Source: Marinobacter guineae (GTDB lineage Bacteria; Pseudomonadota; Gammaproteobacteria; Pseudomonadales; Oleiphilaceae). Taken from it: a stretch of DNA of 64,000 nucleotides. The notes beneath the pieces were generated by a model. It was not told where the DNA came from. It was given only the letters and a program-made list of their open reading frames with translations, and ran no database searches. The translations under genes and the position numbers were made by a program. The stretch spans positions 715,030 through 779,029 of the forward strand of contig NZ_KZ319340.1 of the NCBI RefSeq assembly GCF_002744735.1, given 5' to 3'. This document shows positions 7,403 to 16,759 of this stretch, piece after piece (within the stretch, counting starts at the first letter, position 1; the number at the start of each line of letters is the position of its first letter).

Positions 7403-8692
7403 ATGGAACTGACACCGGAAATCCGACTGAAAGCAATTCTTGAAGGCACGGGCGCTGGCACCTGGGAGTGGCACCTCGATACCCAGGAGGTTATTTATAA
7501 TGATCGTTGGGCCCAGCTTCTCGGTTACAGCCTGGAAGAACTCGAACCTGTTACCTTCCAGACCTGGGAAAACCTGTGCCATCCCAACGATCTCCTACAG
7601 GCGAGAGAGGCACTCGCCCGCTATCTCGACGGAGCAAGCCAGAAGTTTGAATGTGTAATCCGCATGCTCCACAAGGACGGAGACTGGCGCTATATCCACA
7701 CCCGCGGAACGCTGCTGACTGACGATCAGGGTCGCGACACTCGCTGGCTGATGGGAACCCACCTTGATGTTACCCGGGAGGTGGTGAGCCAGCACCAGAT
7801 GGAGCAGCTCTCCAAATCACTGCCGGGTATTATCTACACCTTTGTTCTTGAACCGGATGGGCGTTATTACTTTTCGTTCATGAGCGAGAAAACCTGGGAC
7901 TTTTACGGGGTATCCCCCGAAGCGGCGCTTCGCGACCCAGACACAATCTTCAACATGGTCCATCCGGAAGATCTGGCCGCGCTCCATGAGAGCATCTCTG
8001 TTTCCGCCCGGACGATGGGCGAATGGGTGTGCGAATACCGTGTTGCAATCAATGACCGGGTCAACTGGGTAAGAGGAGTATCCCGGCCTGAAAAAGATCC
8101 GGATGGCACGATTACCTGGCACGGCATAATCACTAACATCGACCGGCAGAAGGGTCTGGAACTGGAACTGGAACAACTGTCCATTACCGATGAACTGACC
8201 GGCCTTTATAACCGCCGCTACATGCTCAGGAAACTGGAAGAATCGGTTGCGGAAAGTGAACGCTATGGCGATGATTTCTCCCTCGTATCGCTGGATATCG
8301 ATTTCTTCAAGAGCATTAACGATTCCTATGGGCACCCTACCGGTGATGCAGTACTGCAGCGGTTTGCCACAATCATCGAAAAACGGACACGTAAATCCGA
8401 CATTGTGGCCCGGACCGGGGGCGAAGAGTTTATCATCTTCATGCCCAGTACCGTCCTGGACGAGGCCGAGCAGGTGGCAGAGTCCCTGAGGGTTGCCCTT
8501 GAGGCGGAAGAATTCGTGAGCGATGATGGCGAAGCCTTTAACGTGACCTTCAGCGCGGGCGTGGTTAACTGGTCCGGGGCCGGCGCCAATGCCACCTCAG
8601 TAAGGGATTTGCTCTCAGCCTGCGACCAGTCGCTGTATGCTGCAAAGCGAGCAGGCAGAAACCGGATAGTCGTAAACGGAGTGGGAAAGTGA
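7403..8692 (+). CDS. PAS-PAS-GGDEF diguanylate cyclase
   Basis: The 429-residue protein has two PAS domains (about residues 10-120 and 130-250) and a C-terminal GGDEF domain. The active-site motif reads ARTGGEEFIIF (GGEEF). Five residues before it RKSD forms an RxxD inhibitory site, so the enzyme should make cyclic di-GMP and be product-inhibited. No membrane segment is visible, so it is cytoplasmic. A GTG at 7391 could add four residues. The ATG at 7403 has a weak GGA nearby, so the start is not certain. It follows the EAL remnant by a few bases, suggesting the two once formed a cyclase/phosphodiesterase pair. Confidence 0.9.
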   Translation: MELTPEIRLKAILEGTGAGTWEWHLDTQEVIYNDRWAQLLGYSLEELEPVTFQTWENLCHPNDLLQAREALARYLDGASQKFECVIRMLHKDGDWRYIHTRGTLLTDDQGRDTRWLMGTHLDVTREVVSQHQMEQLSKSLPGIIYTFVLEPDGRYYFSFMSEKTWDFYGVSPEAALRDPDTIFNMVHPEDLAALHESISVSARTMGEWVCEYRVAINDRVNWVRGVSRPEKDPDGTITWHGIITNIDRQKGLELELEQLSITDELTGLYNRRYMLRKLEESVAESERYGDDFSLVSLDIDFFKSINDSYGHPTGDAVLQRFATIIEKRTRKSDIVARTGGEEFIIFMPSTVLDEAEQVAESLRVALEAEEFVSDDGEAFNVTFSAGVVNWSGAGANATSVRDLLSACDQSLYAAKRAGRNRIVVNGVGK

Positions 8693-8752
8693 TCCTGCCG
8701 GCGGGCCGGACGTAATAACCAGTCCCAAACCAATCATTAACGGAGAAAAACC

Positions 8753-9124
8753 ATGATCGGATACGTCACCCTTGGCGTCAGTGATATGGAGAAAGCGAAG
8801 AAATTTTACTCGGATCTGCTGGCGGATCTGGACGCAAAAGTGCTTCTGGATCTGGACCGCATTGCCTTTATCGGCAAGAACATGGGCTCTCCCATGCTGG
8901 CGGTGTGCAAACCGTTCAACGGTGAGCCGAACCATCCTGGCAACGGCAACATGCTGGCCCTGCAGCCGGGCTCAAAAGAGGCGGTGGATGCCCATTACAA
9001 CAAGGCCATCGAACTGGGGGCCACCTGCGACGGCGAACCCGGGCAACGCATTCCCAACCAGTTCTACGGCGCCTACGTGAAAGACCCGGACGGTAACAAG
9101 CTGGCGTTTTTCCACTTCGGTTAA
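8753..9124 (+). CDS. VOC (glyoxalase/bleomycin-resistance) family protein
   Basis: The 123-residue single-domain protein has two beta-alpha-beta-beta-beta modules: MIGYVTLGVSDMEKAKKFYSDLL at the N-terminus and the closing KDPDGNKLAFFHFG motif. The final aromatic/His strand and the DPDGN loop are hallmarks of the VOC superfamily, which uses a divalent metal for isomerase, lyase or dioxygenase chemistry. The start has GGAGAA about 8 bases upstream. The substrate cannot be inferred. It is monocistronic and ends in a strong terminator. Confidence 0.85.
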   Translation: MIGYVTLGVSDMEKAKKFYSDLLADLDAKVLLDLDRIAFIGKNMGSPMLAVCKPFNGEPNHPGNGNMLALQPGSKEAVDAHYNKAIELGATCDGEPGQRIPNQFYGAYVKDPDGNKLAFFHFG

Positions 9125-9125
9125 C

Positions 9126-9155
9126 AAAAATGGCCCTCATTGCAGGGCCATTTTT
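9126..9155. terminator. Bidirectional intrinsic terminator
   Basis: Perfect 12-bp stem AAAAATGGCCCT / AGGGCCATTTTT with a 6-base loop. It works on both strands and serves the convergent VOC and fruA genes. Confidence 0.9.
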
Positions 9156-9175
9156 GATTCATCTGCCAACGGCCT

Positions 9176-10939
9176 TCAGCCTGTCGCTGCCGCCACTTCC
9201 GCCTTACCCGTTTTCACCAGGGCGTACCCGAAACCGATCACCAGTGATCCCACGGCAATGGCAACCAGGTAAGGCAGCACCGAACTGACCGCGTTCGGAA
9301 TGGCCAAGACAAACAGCCCGCCATGGGGCGCCATCAGCTTCACCGTGAACAGCATCGACAAGGCGCCGGTAATGGCGCCACCGACCATGCACACCGGAAT
9401 CACCCGCAGCGGGTCCTTGGCCATAAACGGAATCGCACCCTCGGAGATAAAGCACAGGCCCAGCACAAACGAGGCCCGGCCCGCCTGGCGTTCGGCCTCG
9501 GCAAACTTGCGGCGGGCCACAAACGAGGCCACACCCATGCCAATGGCAGGTACCATGCCCGCCGCCATGATGGCCGCCATGGGTGCGGAACCTCCGCTGC
9601 CCTCGGAGAGCAGGCCAACGCCGAAGGTGTAGGCTGCCTTGTTGACCGGGCCGCCCAGATCGAAGCACATCATGGCGCCAAGGATACCGCCGAGCAGAAT
9701 CGCATTGGTGGTGCCCATGCTCTCAAGGAAACCGGTCAGACCGTCCATGATCGCGGCCATGGGCTCGCCAATTACGTAGATCATGCCCAGACCAGTGACC
9801 AGGCTGGCCAGCAGCGGAATGATCAGGATCGGCTTCAGGGATTCGATGCTTTCCGGCATCGGCAGCTTCTGGCTGATGAAACGCGCCACATAACCGGCCA
9901 GGAAGCCCGCCACAATGCCGCCGAGAAAGCCGGCTCCCAGCTCACCGGCCAGATAGCCGCCAATCATGCCGGGCGCCAGGCCCGGGCGGTCGGCGATGGA
10001 CCAGGCAATGTACCCGGCCAGCAACGGAATCATCAGTTTGAACGCGGTGCCGCCACCGATCTGCATCAGGGCCGCTGCCAGGGTGCCTTCTTCCTGAAAC
10101 GCCTCGATCCCGAACACGAAGGACAGGGCGATCAGCAAACCGCCGGCCACCACCATCGGCAACATGAAGGAAACGCCGGTAAGCAGGTGCTTGTAGGGTC
10201 CCCGCTTTTCTCCGCTGCCGGCACTGCTGGCGGCTTTCTGCTGTCCGGCCTCAAGGACCACGGCCTGGGCCAGAGCATCACGAACGGTATTGGCGGGTTT
10301 TTTCAGGGCCGCGCCGGTGGAGGTCCGCCACACCCGCTTGCCGGCAAACCGGCTCGGATCCACCTCGATGTCGCAGGCAAGGATAACCACATCGGCGTCA
10401 GCGATCTCCCCGTCGGTCAGGGGATCCTGGGCACCAACGGAGCCCTGGGTTTCCACCCGGATCTGGTGGCCAGCGGATTCGGCCGCGGCGGTGAGGGCCT
10501 CAGCCGCCATAAAGGTATGGGCTACGCCCGTGGGGCAGGCGGTTACAGCAACAATCCGTTTACCGGCGGTTGCACTCTCGCCAGAGGCTGTCGGCGTCAC
10601 TGGTGCCTGGTTGGCTCTGGCCGGGTCCCAGGGCGTGGCCTCCGCCTGAGCCCTGTCCAGAATCCCATCCGGATCGGGCAACGCGGCGGTTACCGGGATC
10701 TGCAACAGGCGTTTGCCGGCGTAGGCCTCGAGGTCTACCGCTACGCCCACGGCGGCAATAACCAGGTCCGCCTGTTCGATGGTTTCAGCATCGGGCTGGC
10801 TTTCAGCCTTGCCATCCGGTCCACGGCTGTCGGTGGTTACCGACCAGCCGCGACGGTTTGCTGCCCGCTCCAGTGCCCGGGCAGCAAGAAAGCGGGTTGC
10901 CACACCCTGGGGGCAGGCAGTCACAATAATCAGGTTCAT
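9176..10939 (-). CDS. fruA: Fructose-specific PTS permease, EIIB'-EIIB-EIIC
   Basis: The 587-residue inner-membrane protein imports fructose and phosphorylates it to fructose 1-phosphate. Two IIB-type domains are visible, each beginning with a P-loop-like VTACP motif: Cys9 (VTACPQGVATRF) and Cys135 (VTACPTGVAHTF). The second has the canonical phosphocysteine context. The C-terminal half (from about residue 245) is the hydrophobic IIC domain with the GGPVNKAAY motif. It is the last gene of fruB-fruK-fruA, and its ATG overlaps the fruK stop as ATGA. Confidence 0.96.
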   Translation of the reverse strand: MNLIIVTACPQGVATRFLAARALERAANRRGWSVTTDSRGPDGKAESQPDAETIEQADLVIAAVGVAVDLEAYAGKRLLQIPVTAALPDPDGILDRAQAEATPWDPARANQAPVTPTASGESATAGKRIVAVTACPTGVAHTFMAAEALTAAAESAGHQIRVETQGSVGAQDPLTDGEIADADVVILACDIEVDPSRFAGKRVWRTSTGAALKKPANTVRDALAQAVVLEAGQQKAASSAGSGEKRGPYKHLLTGVSFMLPMVVAGGLLIALSFVFGIEAFQEEGTLAAALMQIGGGTAFKLMIPLLAGYIAWSIADRPGLAPGMIGGYLAGELGAGFLGGIVAGFLAGYVARFISQKLPMPESIESLKPILIIPLLASLVTGLGMIYVIGEPMAAIMDGLTGFLESMGTTNAILLGGILGAMMCFDLGGPVNKAAYTFGVGLLSEGSGGSAPMAAIMAAGMVPAIGMGVASFVARRKFAEAERQAGRASFVLGLCFISEGAIPFMAKDPLRVIPVCMVGGAITGALSMLFTVKLMAPHGGLFVLAIPNAVSSVLPYLVAIAVGSLVIGFGYALVKTGKAEVAAATG

Positions 10940-11901
10940 AACGGTGTCTCCCCGGTGTTATTGTCCCCGGGCCAGGGGTAGACCCGGGTTTGTTGGAGAA
11001 GGGTTGGAAAACCAGGTGCTTCAGGATCGCCAACACCGATGTGTTGCACGCATTCGGCAGACAGGGCAGTGGCGTATTGCAGCACCGTTTCAGCAGGCTG
11101 CTGGTCAAGAACACCGTGCAGCATGCCCGCCAGAAGGGTATCGCCGGCACACACGGTGCTGACCACCCGGACCGGAGGCACCCGGGATCTCAGGGTGCCG
11201 GCGGGCGAGTGCCAGAGCACACCGTCTGGCCCCATGGAGACCACCACATGGGCGATGCCCTCGCCCTGAAGCCGGGCGGCAGCGGATTCAACGGCTGCCA
11301 TATCGTTCAGGGGCGTCCCTGCCCAACCGGACAGCTCATCGGTATTGGGTTTTACTGCAAAAGGTCCCGCCTCGATCCCGGCTTTAAGACCCTCACCACT
11401 GGCATCCAGCCAAACCGGTTTGCCAGCGCGGTTAGCCTGTTGCACCAGACCCGCAACGCCGGCAGGTGGAAAACCCTCGGACAGACTGCCGCCGATAACC
11501 ACCGCGTCGCATTCGGCCAGCAGCCGCGCCAGGCGCGATTCCAGCCGCTCGAGGGCGTCTTCCGGCATCTGGAACCCCGGTCCGTTCAGGTCGGTCACCC
11601 GGCCACCGGGCTCGGCGATCTTGACGTTGATCCGGTTCAGGCCTGGCACGCGCACAAAACTGTCCTGCAACCCCTCAGCCGCGAACAGCCGCTCAAAAGG
11701 GGTGGCATTGGCTTCGCCCAGCAAGCCGGTCACGGTGACCGAATGGCCCAGCCTCGCCAGCACACGGGCCACGTTGATGCCTTTGCCAGCCGGTTCCAGC
11801 CGGGTGTTACCGGTGCGATTGACTTCGCCAAGGGCCAGAGCGGGGGTTTCTACACTCAGGTCCAGGGCCGGATTCAGGGTAATGGTGAGGATATTGGCCA
11901 T
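10936..11901 (-). CDS. fruK: 1-phosphofructokinase
   Basis: The 321-residue PfkB-family kinase converts fructose 1-phosphate to fructose 1,6-bisphosphate. The N-terminal TLNPALDLS and the C-terminal CAGDTLLAGML (anion hole and catalytic Asp) are diagnostic. The ATG at 11901 overlaps the fruB stop as TGATG and has GGAGG 7 bases upstream; a GTG directly before it (11904) is less well placed. It is translationally coupled on both sides. Confidence 0.95.
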   Translation of the reverse strand: MANILTITLNPALDLSVETPALALGEVNRTGNTRLEPAGKGINVARVLARLGHSVTVTGLLGEANATPFERLFAAEGLQDSFVRVPGLNRINVKIAEPGGRVTDLNGPGFQMPEDALERLESRLARLLAECDAVVIGGSLSEGFPPAGVAGLVQQANRAGKPVWLDASGEGLKAGIEAGPFAVKPNTDELSGWAGTPLNDMAAVESAAARLQGEGIAHVVVSMGPDGVLWHSPAGTLRSRVPPVRVVSTVCAGDTLLAGMLHGVLDQQPAETVLQYATALSAECVQHIGVGDPEAPGFPTLLQQTRVYPWPGDNNTGETPL

Positions 11902-14732
11902 CACCAGACCTCCAGGGCATCACGTACCTCGGCAGCGGTTGCCATGGCCAAGGCCTTTTCGGCCTGCTGGCGGGCGTTTTCCAGGTTCAGGCCGCGGATG
12001 CAGGCCTTCACCAGAGGCACCCGGCGACTGGTCACCGAGAGCTCGTCCACATCCAGGCCCACCAGGACCGGGATGGCCTGTGGATCGGAGGCCAGTTCGC
12101 CGCAAACCCCGACCCAACGATCATGCGCATGGGCCGCCTCTACCGTCATCCGGATCAGCCGTAACACCGACGGATGCAGGCCATCCGACTCGGCCGACAG
12201 CTGACCGTGGCCACGGTCGATGGCCAGGGTGTACTGGGTCAGATCATTAGTGCCGACGGAGAAGAAATCCACCTCCGGCGCCAGGGTAGAGGCCAGCAGG
12301 GCACAGGAGGGCACTTCGATCATTACACCGACCTGAACATCACCGGCTGGTACTTCGGCCTGCACTTTGGAAACGATCGCCCGGGCAGCCCGGAATTCTT
12401 CCAGATCCTTGACCATGGGAAACATGATGCGCAGGGGCCGATCACCCGCCGCAGTCAGCAGGGCGCGCACCTGGGTTTCGAGAATATCCGGCCGGGTCAG
12501 GGACAGCCGGATGCCGCGCATGCCCAGAAACGGGTTGTCTTCCTGGGGCAGGGGCCAGTAATCCAGAGGCTTGTCGCCACCCACGTCCAGGGTTCGGGCC
12601 ACCAGGGGCAAACCGTTCAGGGCATCGAACGCATGTTGGTACTCACGCACCTGAGTAGCCAGGTCCGGCGCTTCCGGATGGGCCATGAAAATGAACTCGG
12701 TACGAAGCAGGCCGACACCGTCGGCGCCCCGGTCCACGGCATCCGGTGTATGAGCGGTATTGCCGAGGTTGGCACAGACTTCGATGGTGTGACCATCCTC
12801 TGTGGTGGCTGGCTGATTGCGGTGTTCATGGGCCTGAGCCTGCAAGGCTTCCAGCTTTTCCAGGCGACGGCGAATCCGTTCACAGCGCTCAGCCCCCGGA
12901 TTCGGTACCAGACAGCCCCGTTCACCATCCACCACCAGGTCGGAACCATTGGCGATAGTAAGTATTTGCTCACCGGCACCCACCACAGCCGGCAGACCAA
13001 GGGCCCGGGCAAGGATGGCGCTGTGGGAGGTCGCGCCACCCCGGGCTGTGACCAGGCCACGTACCCGGGTCGTATCCAGCCGGGCAACATCCGACGGCCC
13101 GAGATCGTCGGCCACCAGAATATAAGGGGTATCCGGCGGCGTTGGCATGGCCACGCCGCAGAGATTGGCCAGCACCCGTCGGCCGACGTCCCGCAAATCC
13201 GCGGCACGTTCCGCCAGCAGTCGGTCAGACAGCGCTTCCTGGGCGCGGGCCGCGGTATCTATGGCTTTCCACCAGCCCGCTTCGGCGGAGGCCCCTTCGT
13301 TAATCGCCTCCAACGTGGCCTGATACAGGTCCTCGTCCTGAAGCATTTCCACGTGTACCGAGAGAATTGGCGCGGCTTCACCGCCCTCCGCATGGCGGAT
13401 CAGGGTCCGGAGCTGGCCATCCGCGTCATCGATGGCCTGGTTCAGGCGCTGGATCTGCTGTTCGCTGTCTGCCGCGGAATCCGGGTATTCCAGCGCGGGC
13501 TGGCGCATCACAAAGGCCGGCGCCAGCGCCAGCCCCGGTGAGGCGGCAACGGCTTTGACCGGCTGGTCATCGGCCAGGGGTTCGGGAGGCTGAGCCTCCG
13601 GCACCGGGGCGCGCGGTTCAGCAGAGCGAAGCGGATCAACGTTCTCGCCCAAACCGTCTTCGATGGCGTTGGTCAGCGACACGATGGCCTGATCGGCCTC
13701 GTCTCCGGTCGCCGACAGCAGCAGCATTTGCCCCCGGCGAGCACCCAAACCAATGACGCGCGTCAGGCTGGTGGCCGAAACAGCGCTGCCATCCCCTTCC
13801 AGCACGCGTATCCGGATGCTGGCGTTATGGCGTCGCGCCTCCTGCACCAGATACTTGGCCGGCCGGGCATGAAGCCCATGGGTATTGAGCAGAGTCACTT
13901 TTGCGGTGACCGCATCGGCAGCCTCACCGGACAACCGGGCCAGAAGGGCATCTCCACTCAGGCCGTCAATCGGTTCATTGCGTGCCAGGAAATTATCGAT
14001 GCGGTCCAGCAGGTCGTGGCACTCATCGCCAGGCCCGGCCAGACAGAACACACCCCGGAGTTCCGGCGTCGCCCGCTTTGGCGTGGCCAGTGACAGGGTC
14101 GGACGCCTGGCACCAACGGTATGATGGGTTAGCCAGAATCCCTGCCCGAGAGCCACCGGCGGCTGGCCGATAATTTCCGCCAGAAAATCGGTACTCACAC
14201 AGCGCAAGCTTTGCAGGCGGGCGGCGGCAATCAGGGCCAGTTCGTTAGGAGTGGAAGCGTCGATGCCCAGGCACAGGGTCTCGTTGTCGCATTTGGCCAC
14301 CGCAGGGGCTTTGGAAAGCAGGGCAACCAGTTCGGTGGCGTCAGTAGCCCGAGCAAGCTTTTCCGCCAATCCGGGCTTGTCCAGGACACGGGTGAGGTGG
14401 CGGAGAATATCCAGGTGTTCATCAGACTGGGCCGCAATGACCACCAGCACATGCACCCGGGCATTGTCGTGCCAGGTGATGCCTTGCGGGAACTGAAGAA
14501 TGCGGATACCGGTTTTGAGAACGGCATCCCGGCTTTCCGGTGTACCGTGGGGAATGGCAATGCCGTTACCGAGCACCGTGGACGACTGCCGTTCACGGGC
14601 CATCATTCCGGCCAGGTAATCGGGGGAGGTTCGGCGTGCAGCTTCAAGGTCCCGGGCGGCCTGTTGCAGTGCGTCTTGCCAGTCAGTGGCCGTGGCACCC
14701 AATCGAACGTCGTTGGCGGTCAGCGTCAGCAT
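11901..14732 (-). CDS. fruB: Multiphosphoryl transfer protein: EIIA(Fru)-HPr-EI fusion
   Basis: The 943-residue cytoplasmic protein combines three PTS steps. The EIIA domain (about residues 1-150) has its His in [11 protein letters not shown]. An FPr-like HPr domain at about 280-370 carries [11 protein letters not shown]. Enzyme I (about 400-943) has the phospho-His in [15 protein letters not shown] and the PEP-site Cys in [10 protein letters not shown]. It thus takes phosphate from PEP all the way to FruA. The frame is open further upstream, but the ATG at 14732 ([12 protein letters not shown]) fits the EIIA start and has GAGG upstream. It is the first gene of the fru operon and diverges from the regulator gene. 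Confidence 0.95.
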   Translation of the reverse strand: MLTLTANDVRLGATATDWQDALQQAARDLEAARRTSPDYLAGMMARERQSSTVLGNGIAIPHGTPESRDAVLKTGIRILQFPQGITWHDNARVHVLVVIAAQSDEHLDILRHLTRVLDKPGLAEKLARATDATELVALLSKAPAVAKCDNETLCLGIDASTPNELALIAAARLQSLRCVSTDFLAEIIGQPPVALGQGFWLTHHTVGARRPTLSLATPKRATPELRGVFCLAGPGDECHDLLDRIDNFLARNEPIDGLSGDALLARLSGEAADAVTAKVTLLNTHGLHARPAKYLVQEARRHNASIRIRVLEGDGSAVSATSLTRVIGLGARRGQMLLLSATGDEADQAIVSLTNAIEDGLGENVDPLRSAEPRAPVPEAQPPEPLADDQPVKAVAASPGLALAPAFVMRQPALEYPDSAADSEQQIQRLNQAIDDADGQLRTLIRHAEGGEAAPILSVHVEMLQDEDLYQATLEAINEGASAEAGWWKAIDTAARAQEALSDRLLAERAADLRDVGRRVLANLCGVAMPTPPDTPYILVADDLGPSDVARLDTTRVRGLVTARGGATSHSAILARALGLPAVVGAGEQILTIANGSDLVVDGERGCLVPNPGAERCERIRRRLEKLEALQAQAHEHRNQPATTEDGHTIEVCANLGNTAHTPDAVDRGADGVGLLRTEFIFMAHPEAPDLATQVREYQHAFDALNGLPLVARTLDVGGDKPLDYWPLPQEDNPFLGMRGIRLSLTRPDILETQVRALLTAAGDRPLRIMFPMVKDLEEFRAARAIVSKVQAEVPAGDVQVGVMIEVPSCALLASTLAPEVDFFSVGTNDLTQYTLAIDRGHGQLSAESDGLHPSVLRLIRMTVEAAHAHDRWVGVCGELASDPQAIPVLVGLDVDELSVTSRRVPLVKACIRGLNLENARQQAEKALAMATAAEVRDALEVW

Positions 14733-14779
14733 GAGCGTTGCCTCGCTTTGTTGTTTTGATCGTGCGTGTCTTTTTTGTT

Positions 14780-14795
14780 GCTGAATCGTGTCAGC
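14780..14795. promoter_or_regulatory. Cra/FruR-type operator between fruB and fruR
   Basis: Inverted repeat GCTGA-ATCGTG-TCAGC with perfect 5-bp arms. It is close to the known Cra/FruR site pattern (GCTGAAWCGWTTCAGC) and lies 48 bases before fruB and 70 bases before the regulator. A second weaker candidate (ATCGAT core) lies at about 14801-14815. The site suggests local repression of fruBKA relieved by fructose 1-phosphate. Confidence 0.65.
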
Positions 14796-14864
14796 ATGCT
14801 TAAAATCGATCATGAAACAGATATGATCAGAAATCAAGCAATCTTTTAATCGGAGCCGTTGCCC

Positions 14865-15875
14865 ATGACCCTTGCGGAACTTGCCCGGCTTGCCGGCGTG
14901 TCAAGAACCACCGCCAGTTATGTCATTAATGGCCAGGGGGCTGCCCGACGCATCAAGCCGGACACCATCGAGAAGGTGCTTGCGGCCGCTCGCGAGCATA
15001 ATTTCCAGGTGGATACCCAGGCAGCGGCCCTGCGGGGGGGCGCCAGCCGAACCCTGGGCTTCATCCTGCCGGACCTGGAAAACACCAGTTACGCCCGGCT
15101 CGCCAAGCTGTTGGAGCAAGGCGCCCGGGCCCGGGGCTACCAGCTTCTGATTGCCGGCTCCGACGACGACCCGGAAACCGAGAAATCCCTGGCCCGGGCC
15201 TTGAAGGCAAGGCGCTGTGATGCACTGATCGTCGCCAGTGCCCTGGCCCAGGACGATCCGTTTTACCCGGACCTGCAGCAGCATGGCCTGCCGGTGATTG
15301 CCGTGGACCGCGCCCAGTCGCCAGGAGTGATCCGATGCGTGGTCAGCGATAACCGGGCGGCGGCAGACGCCCTGACCCGTTCAGTGCTGGGGCATGACAC
15401 CACCACCATCGCCTGGCTGGACGCCGTGCCCGGGATTGCCATGACCCGCGAACGACGCGAGGGCTTTCTGGCTGCCGCCGGCCAGGCCGGGGTCACCACC
15501 TTCATCGAAAGCGGTCCCCACTATGATCGCGCCTCAGGTGCGGCAATGATGAACCGGATTCTCCGGGAGCGTGGCCTGCCGGATGCCCTGGTAACGGCCT
15601 CCTACACACTGCTTCAGGGGGTTCTGGATGTACTGTTGGAACAACCCGGCGGGCTGCCGGACAGCCTGCGCCTCGCGACATTCGGAGACGATCGTCTGCT
15701 GGACTTTCTGCCGCTTGCGGTGAACTCCCTGCCCCAGAATCACGAAGCCATTGCCAGGGCGACCCTGGAGCAGGCTTTCGCCGCCATTGCTCAGGACAGC
15801 GGGGGTAATACCGTCACCGTTAACCGGACCCTGAAAGAACGACCCGTAGCCAGGCAAAACACGAACAAACATTAA
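14865..15875 (+). CDS. fruR: LacI-family catabolite repressor/activator (FruR/Cra)
   Basis: The 336-residue protein has an N-terminal LacI helix-turn-helix (LAELARLAGVSRTTASYVING) and a periplasmic-binding-protein-like effector domain (from about residue 58, LGFILPDLENTSYARL). Cra-type proteins bind fructose 1-phosphate. A TTG two codons upstream is possible, but the ATG at 14865 has CGGAG about 9 bases upstream. It is divergent from fruB with a matching operator between them, so it is the probable local regulator of fructose uptake. Confidence 0.93.
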   Translation: MTLAELARLAGVSRTTASYVINGQGAARRIKPDTIEKVLAAAREHNFQVDTQAAALRGGASRTLGFILPDLENTSYARLAKLLEQGARARGYQLLIAGSDDDPETEKSLARALKARRCDALIVASALAQDDPFYPDLQQHGLPVIAVDRAQSPGVIRCVVSDNRAAADALTRSVLGHDTTTIAWLDAVPGIAMTRERREGFLAAAGQAGVTTFIESGPHYDRASGAAMMNRILRERGLPDALVTASYTLLQGVLDVLLEQPGGLPDSLRLATFGDDRLLDFLPLAVNSLPQNHEAIARATLEQAFAAIAQDSGGNTVTVNRTLKERPVARQNTNKH

Positions 15876-16009
15876 GCAAGAATCTTGCAGTCAGAATGAT
15901 TATTTTGTGCTAGCTTCTTGTGGTGATTGGCAGGCCCGCTCGAACCTGTCAGCGATCAATCTCTTAAAGGAATGCGCAGATCGCCAATAGCTTCGCCAGG
16001 GAGGTGACT

Positions 16010-16759
16010 ATGCCTGATATTTCAACTGCTTCGACTGCGTCGAAGGCTTCAATTACTCCCGAGCAGAATCATTTGCTGGCCGCTTTTCCGGACAGTGCCA
16101 AACAGCGGATTTTCCCCCGGCTCAAACTGGCTGAAATGAACCTCGGCGACGTGATTCATGAATCCGGCCAGACCATTGAGTTCGTCTACTTCCCCACCAA
16201 CTGCATCGTTTCGCTGCTTTACGTGATGCTTAACGGCTCTTCCGCCGAAATCTCGGTGGTGGGTAACGAAGGTATGGTCGGTATTTCTGTATTCATGGGG
16301 GGAGACAGCACCCCCAGCCGCACGGTTGTGCAAAGCAAGGGCTTCGCATACCGGCTGCCGGCCCAGGAGCTCAAGGCTGAGTTCGACAACACACCCGAGC
16401 TTCGATTCCTGGCCCTGCGCTACACTCAGGCACTGATTACCCAGATGTCCCAGACCGCCGTGTGTAACCGGCACCACTCCATTGACCAGCAACTGTGTCG
16501 CTGGCTGCTGTTATCTCTTGATCGCCTGCCGGACAATCATTTGACGATGACCCAGGAACTGATTGCCAACATGCTGGGTGTCCGTCGGGAAGGCGTCACC
16601 GAGGCCGCGAGCAAACTGCAAAAACTGGGGATTATCGAATACCATCGCGGCCATATCACCGTGATGAATCGGCCAGGGCTCGAAGAGCTTTGCTGCGAAT
16701 GCTACGCCGCAGTAAAGCGGGAGACAGACCGCCTGACCTCACGCCAGGTCAGTCATTAG
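16010..16759 (+). CDS. Crp/Fnr-family transcriptional regulator
   Basis: The 249-residue protein has an N-terminal cyclic-nucleotide-binding-like beta-barrel (about 40-140) and a C-terminal winged helix (about 165-235, with MTQELIANMLGVRREGVTEAASKL as recognition region). No FNR-type N-terminal Cys cluster is seen, so it is not an oxygen-sensing FNR. GGGAGG precedes the ATG at 16010; a GTG at 16004 overlaps that ribosome site and is less likely. It converges on the following cyclase gene, the two stops overlapping by 4 bases. Its targets are unknown, and it is only a distant candidate for the N4-spaced palindromes at 612, 1424 and 5026. Confidence 0.9.
   Translation: MPDISTASTASKASITPEQNHLLAAFPDSAKQRIFPRLKLAEMNLGDVIHESGQTIEFVYFPTNCIVSLLYVMLNGSSAEISVVGNEGMVGISVFMGGDSTPSRTVVQSKGFAYRLPAQELKAEFDNTPELRFLALRYTQALITQMSQTAVCNRHHSIDQQLCRWLLLSLDRLPDNHLTMTQELIANMLGVRREGVTEAASKLQKLGIIEYHRGHITVMNRPGLEELCCECYAAVKRETDRLTSRQVSH

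Noticed and set aside
9323-10981. Open frame of 552 codons opposite fruA
   Set aside because: Antisense shadow; composition rich in His, Gln and Gly, with no domain or ribosome site.
12174-13541. Open frame of 455 codons opposite fruB
   Set aside because: Antisense shadow of the Enzyme I region; no recognisable protein features.
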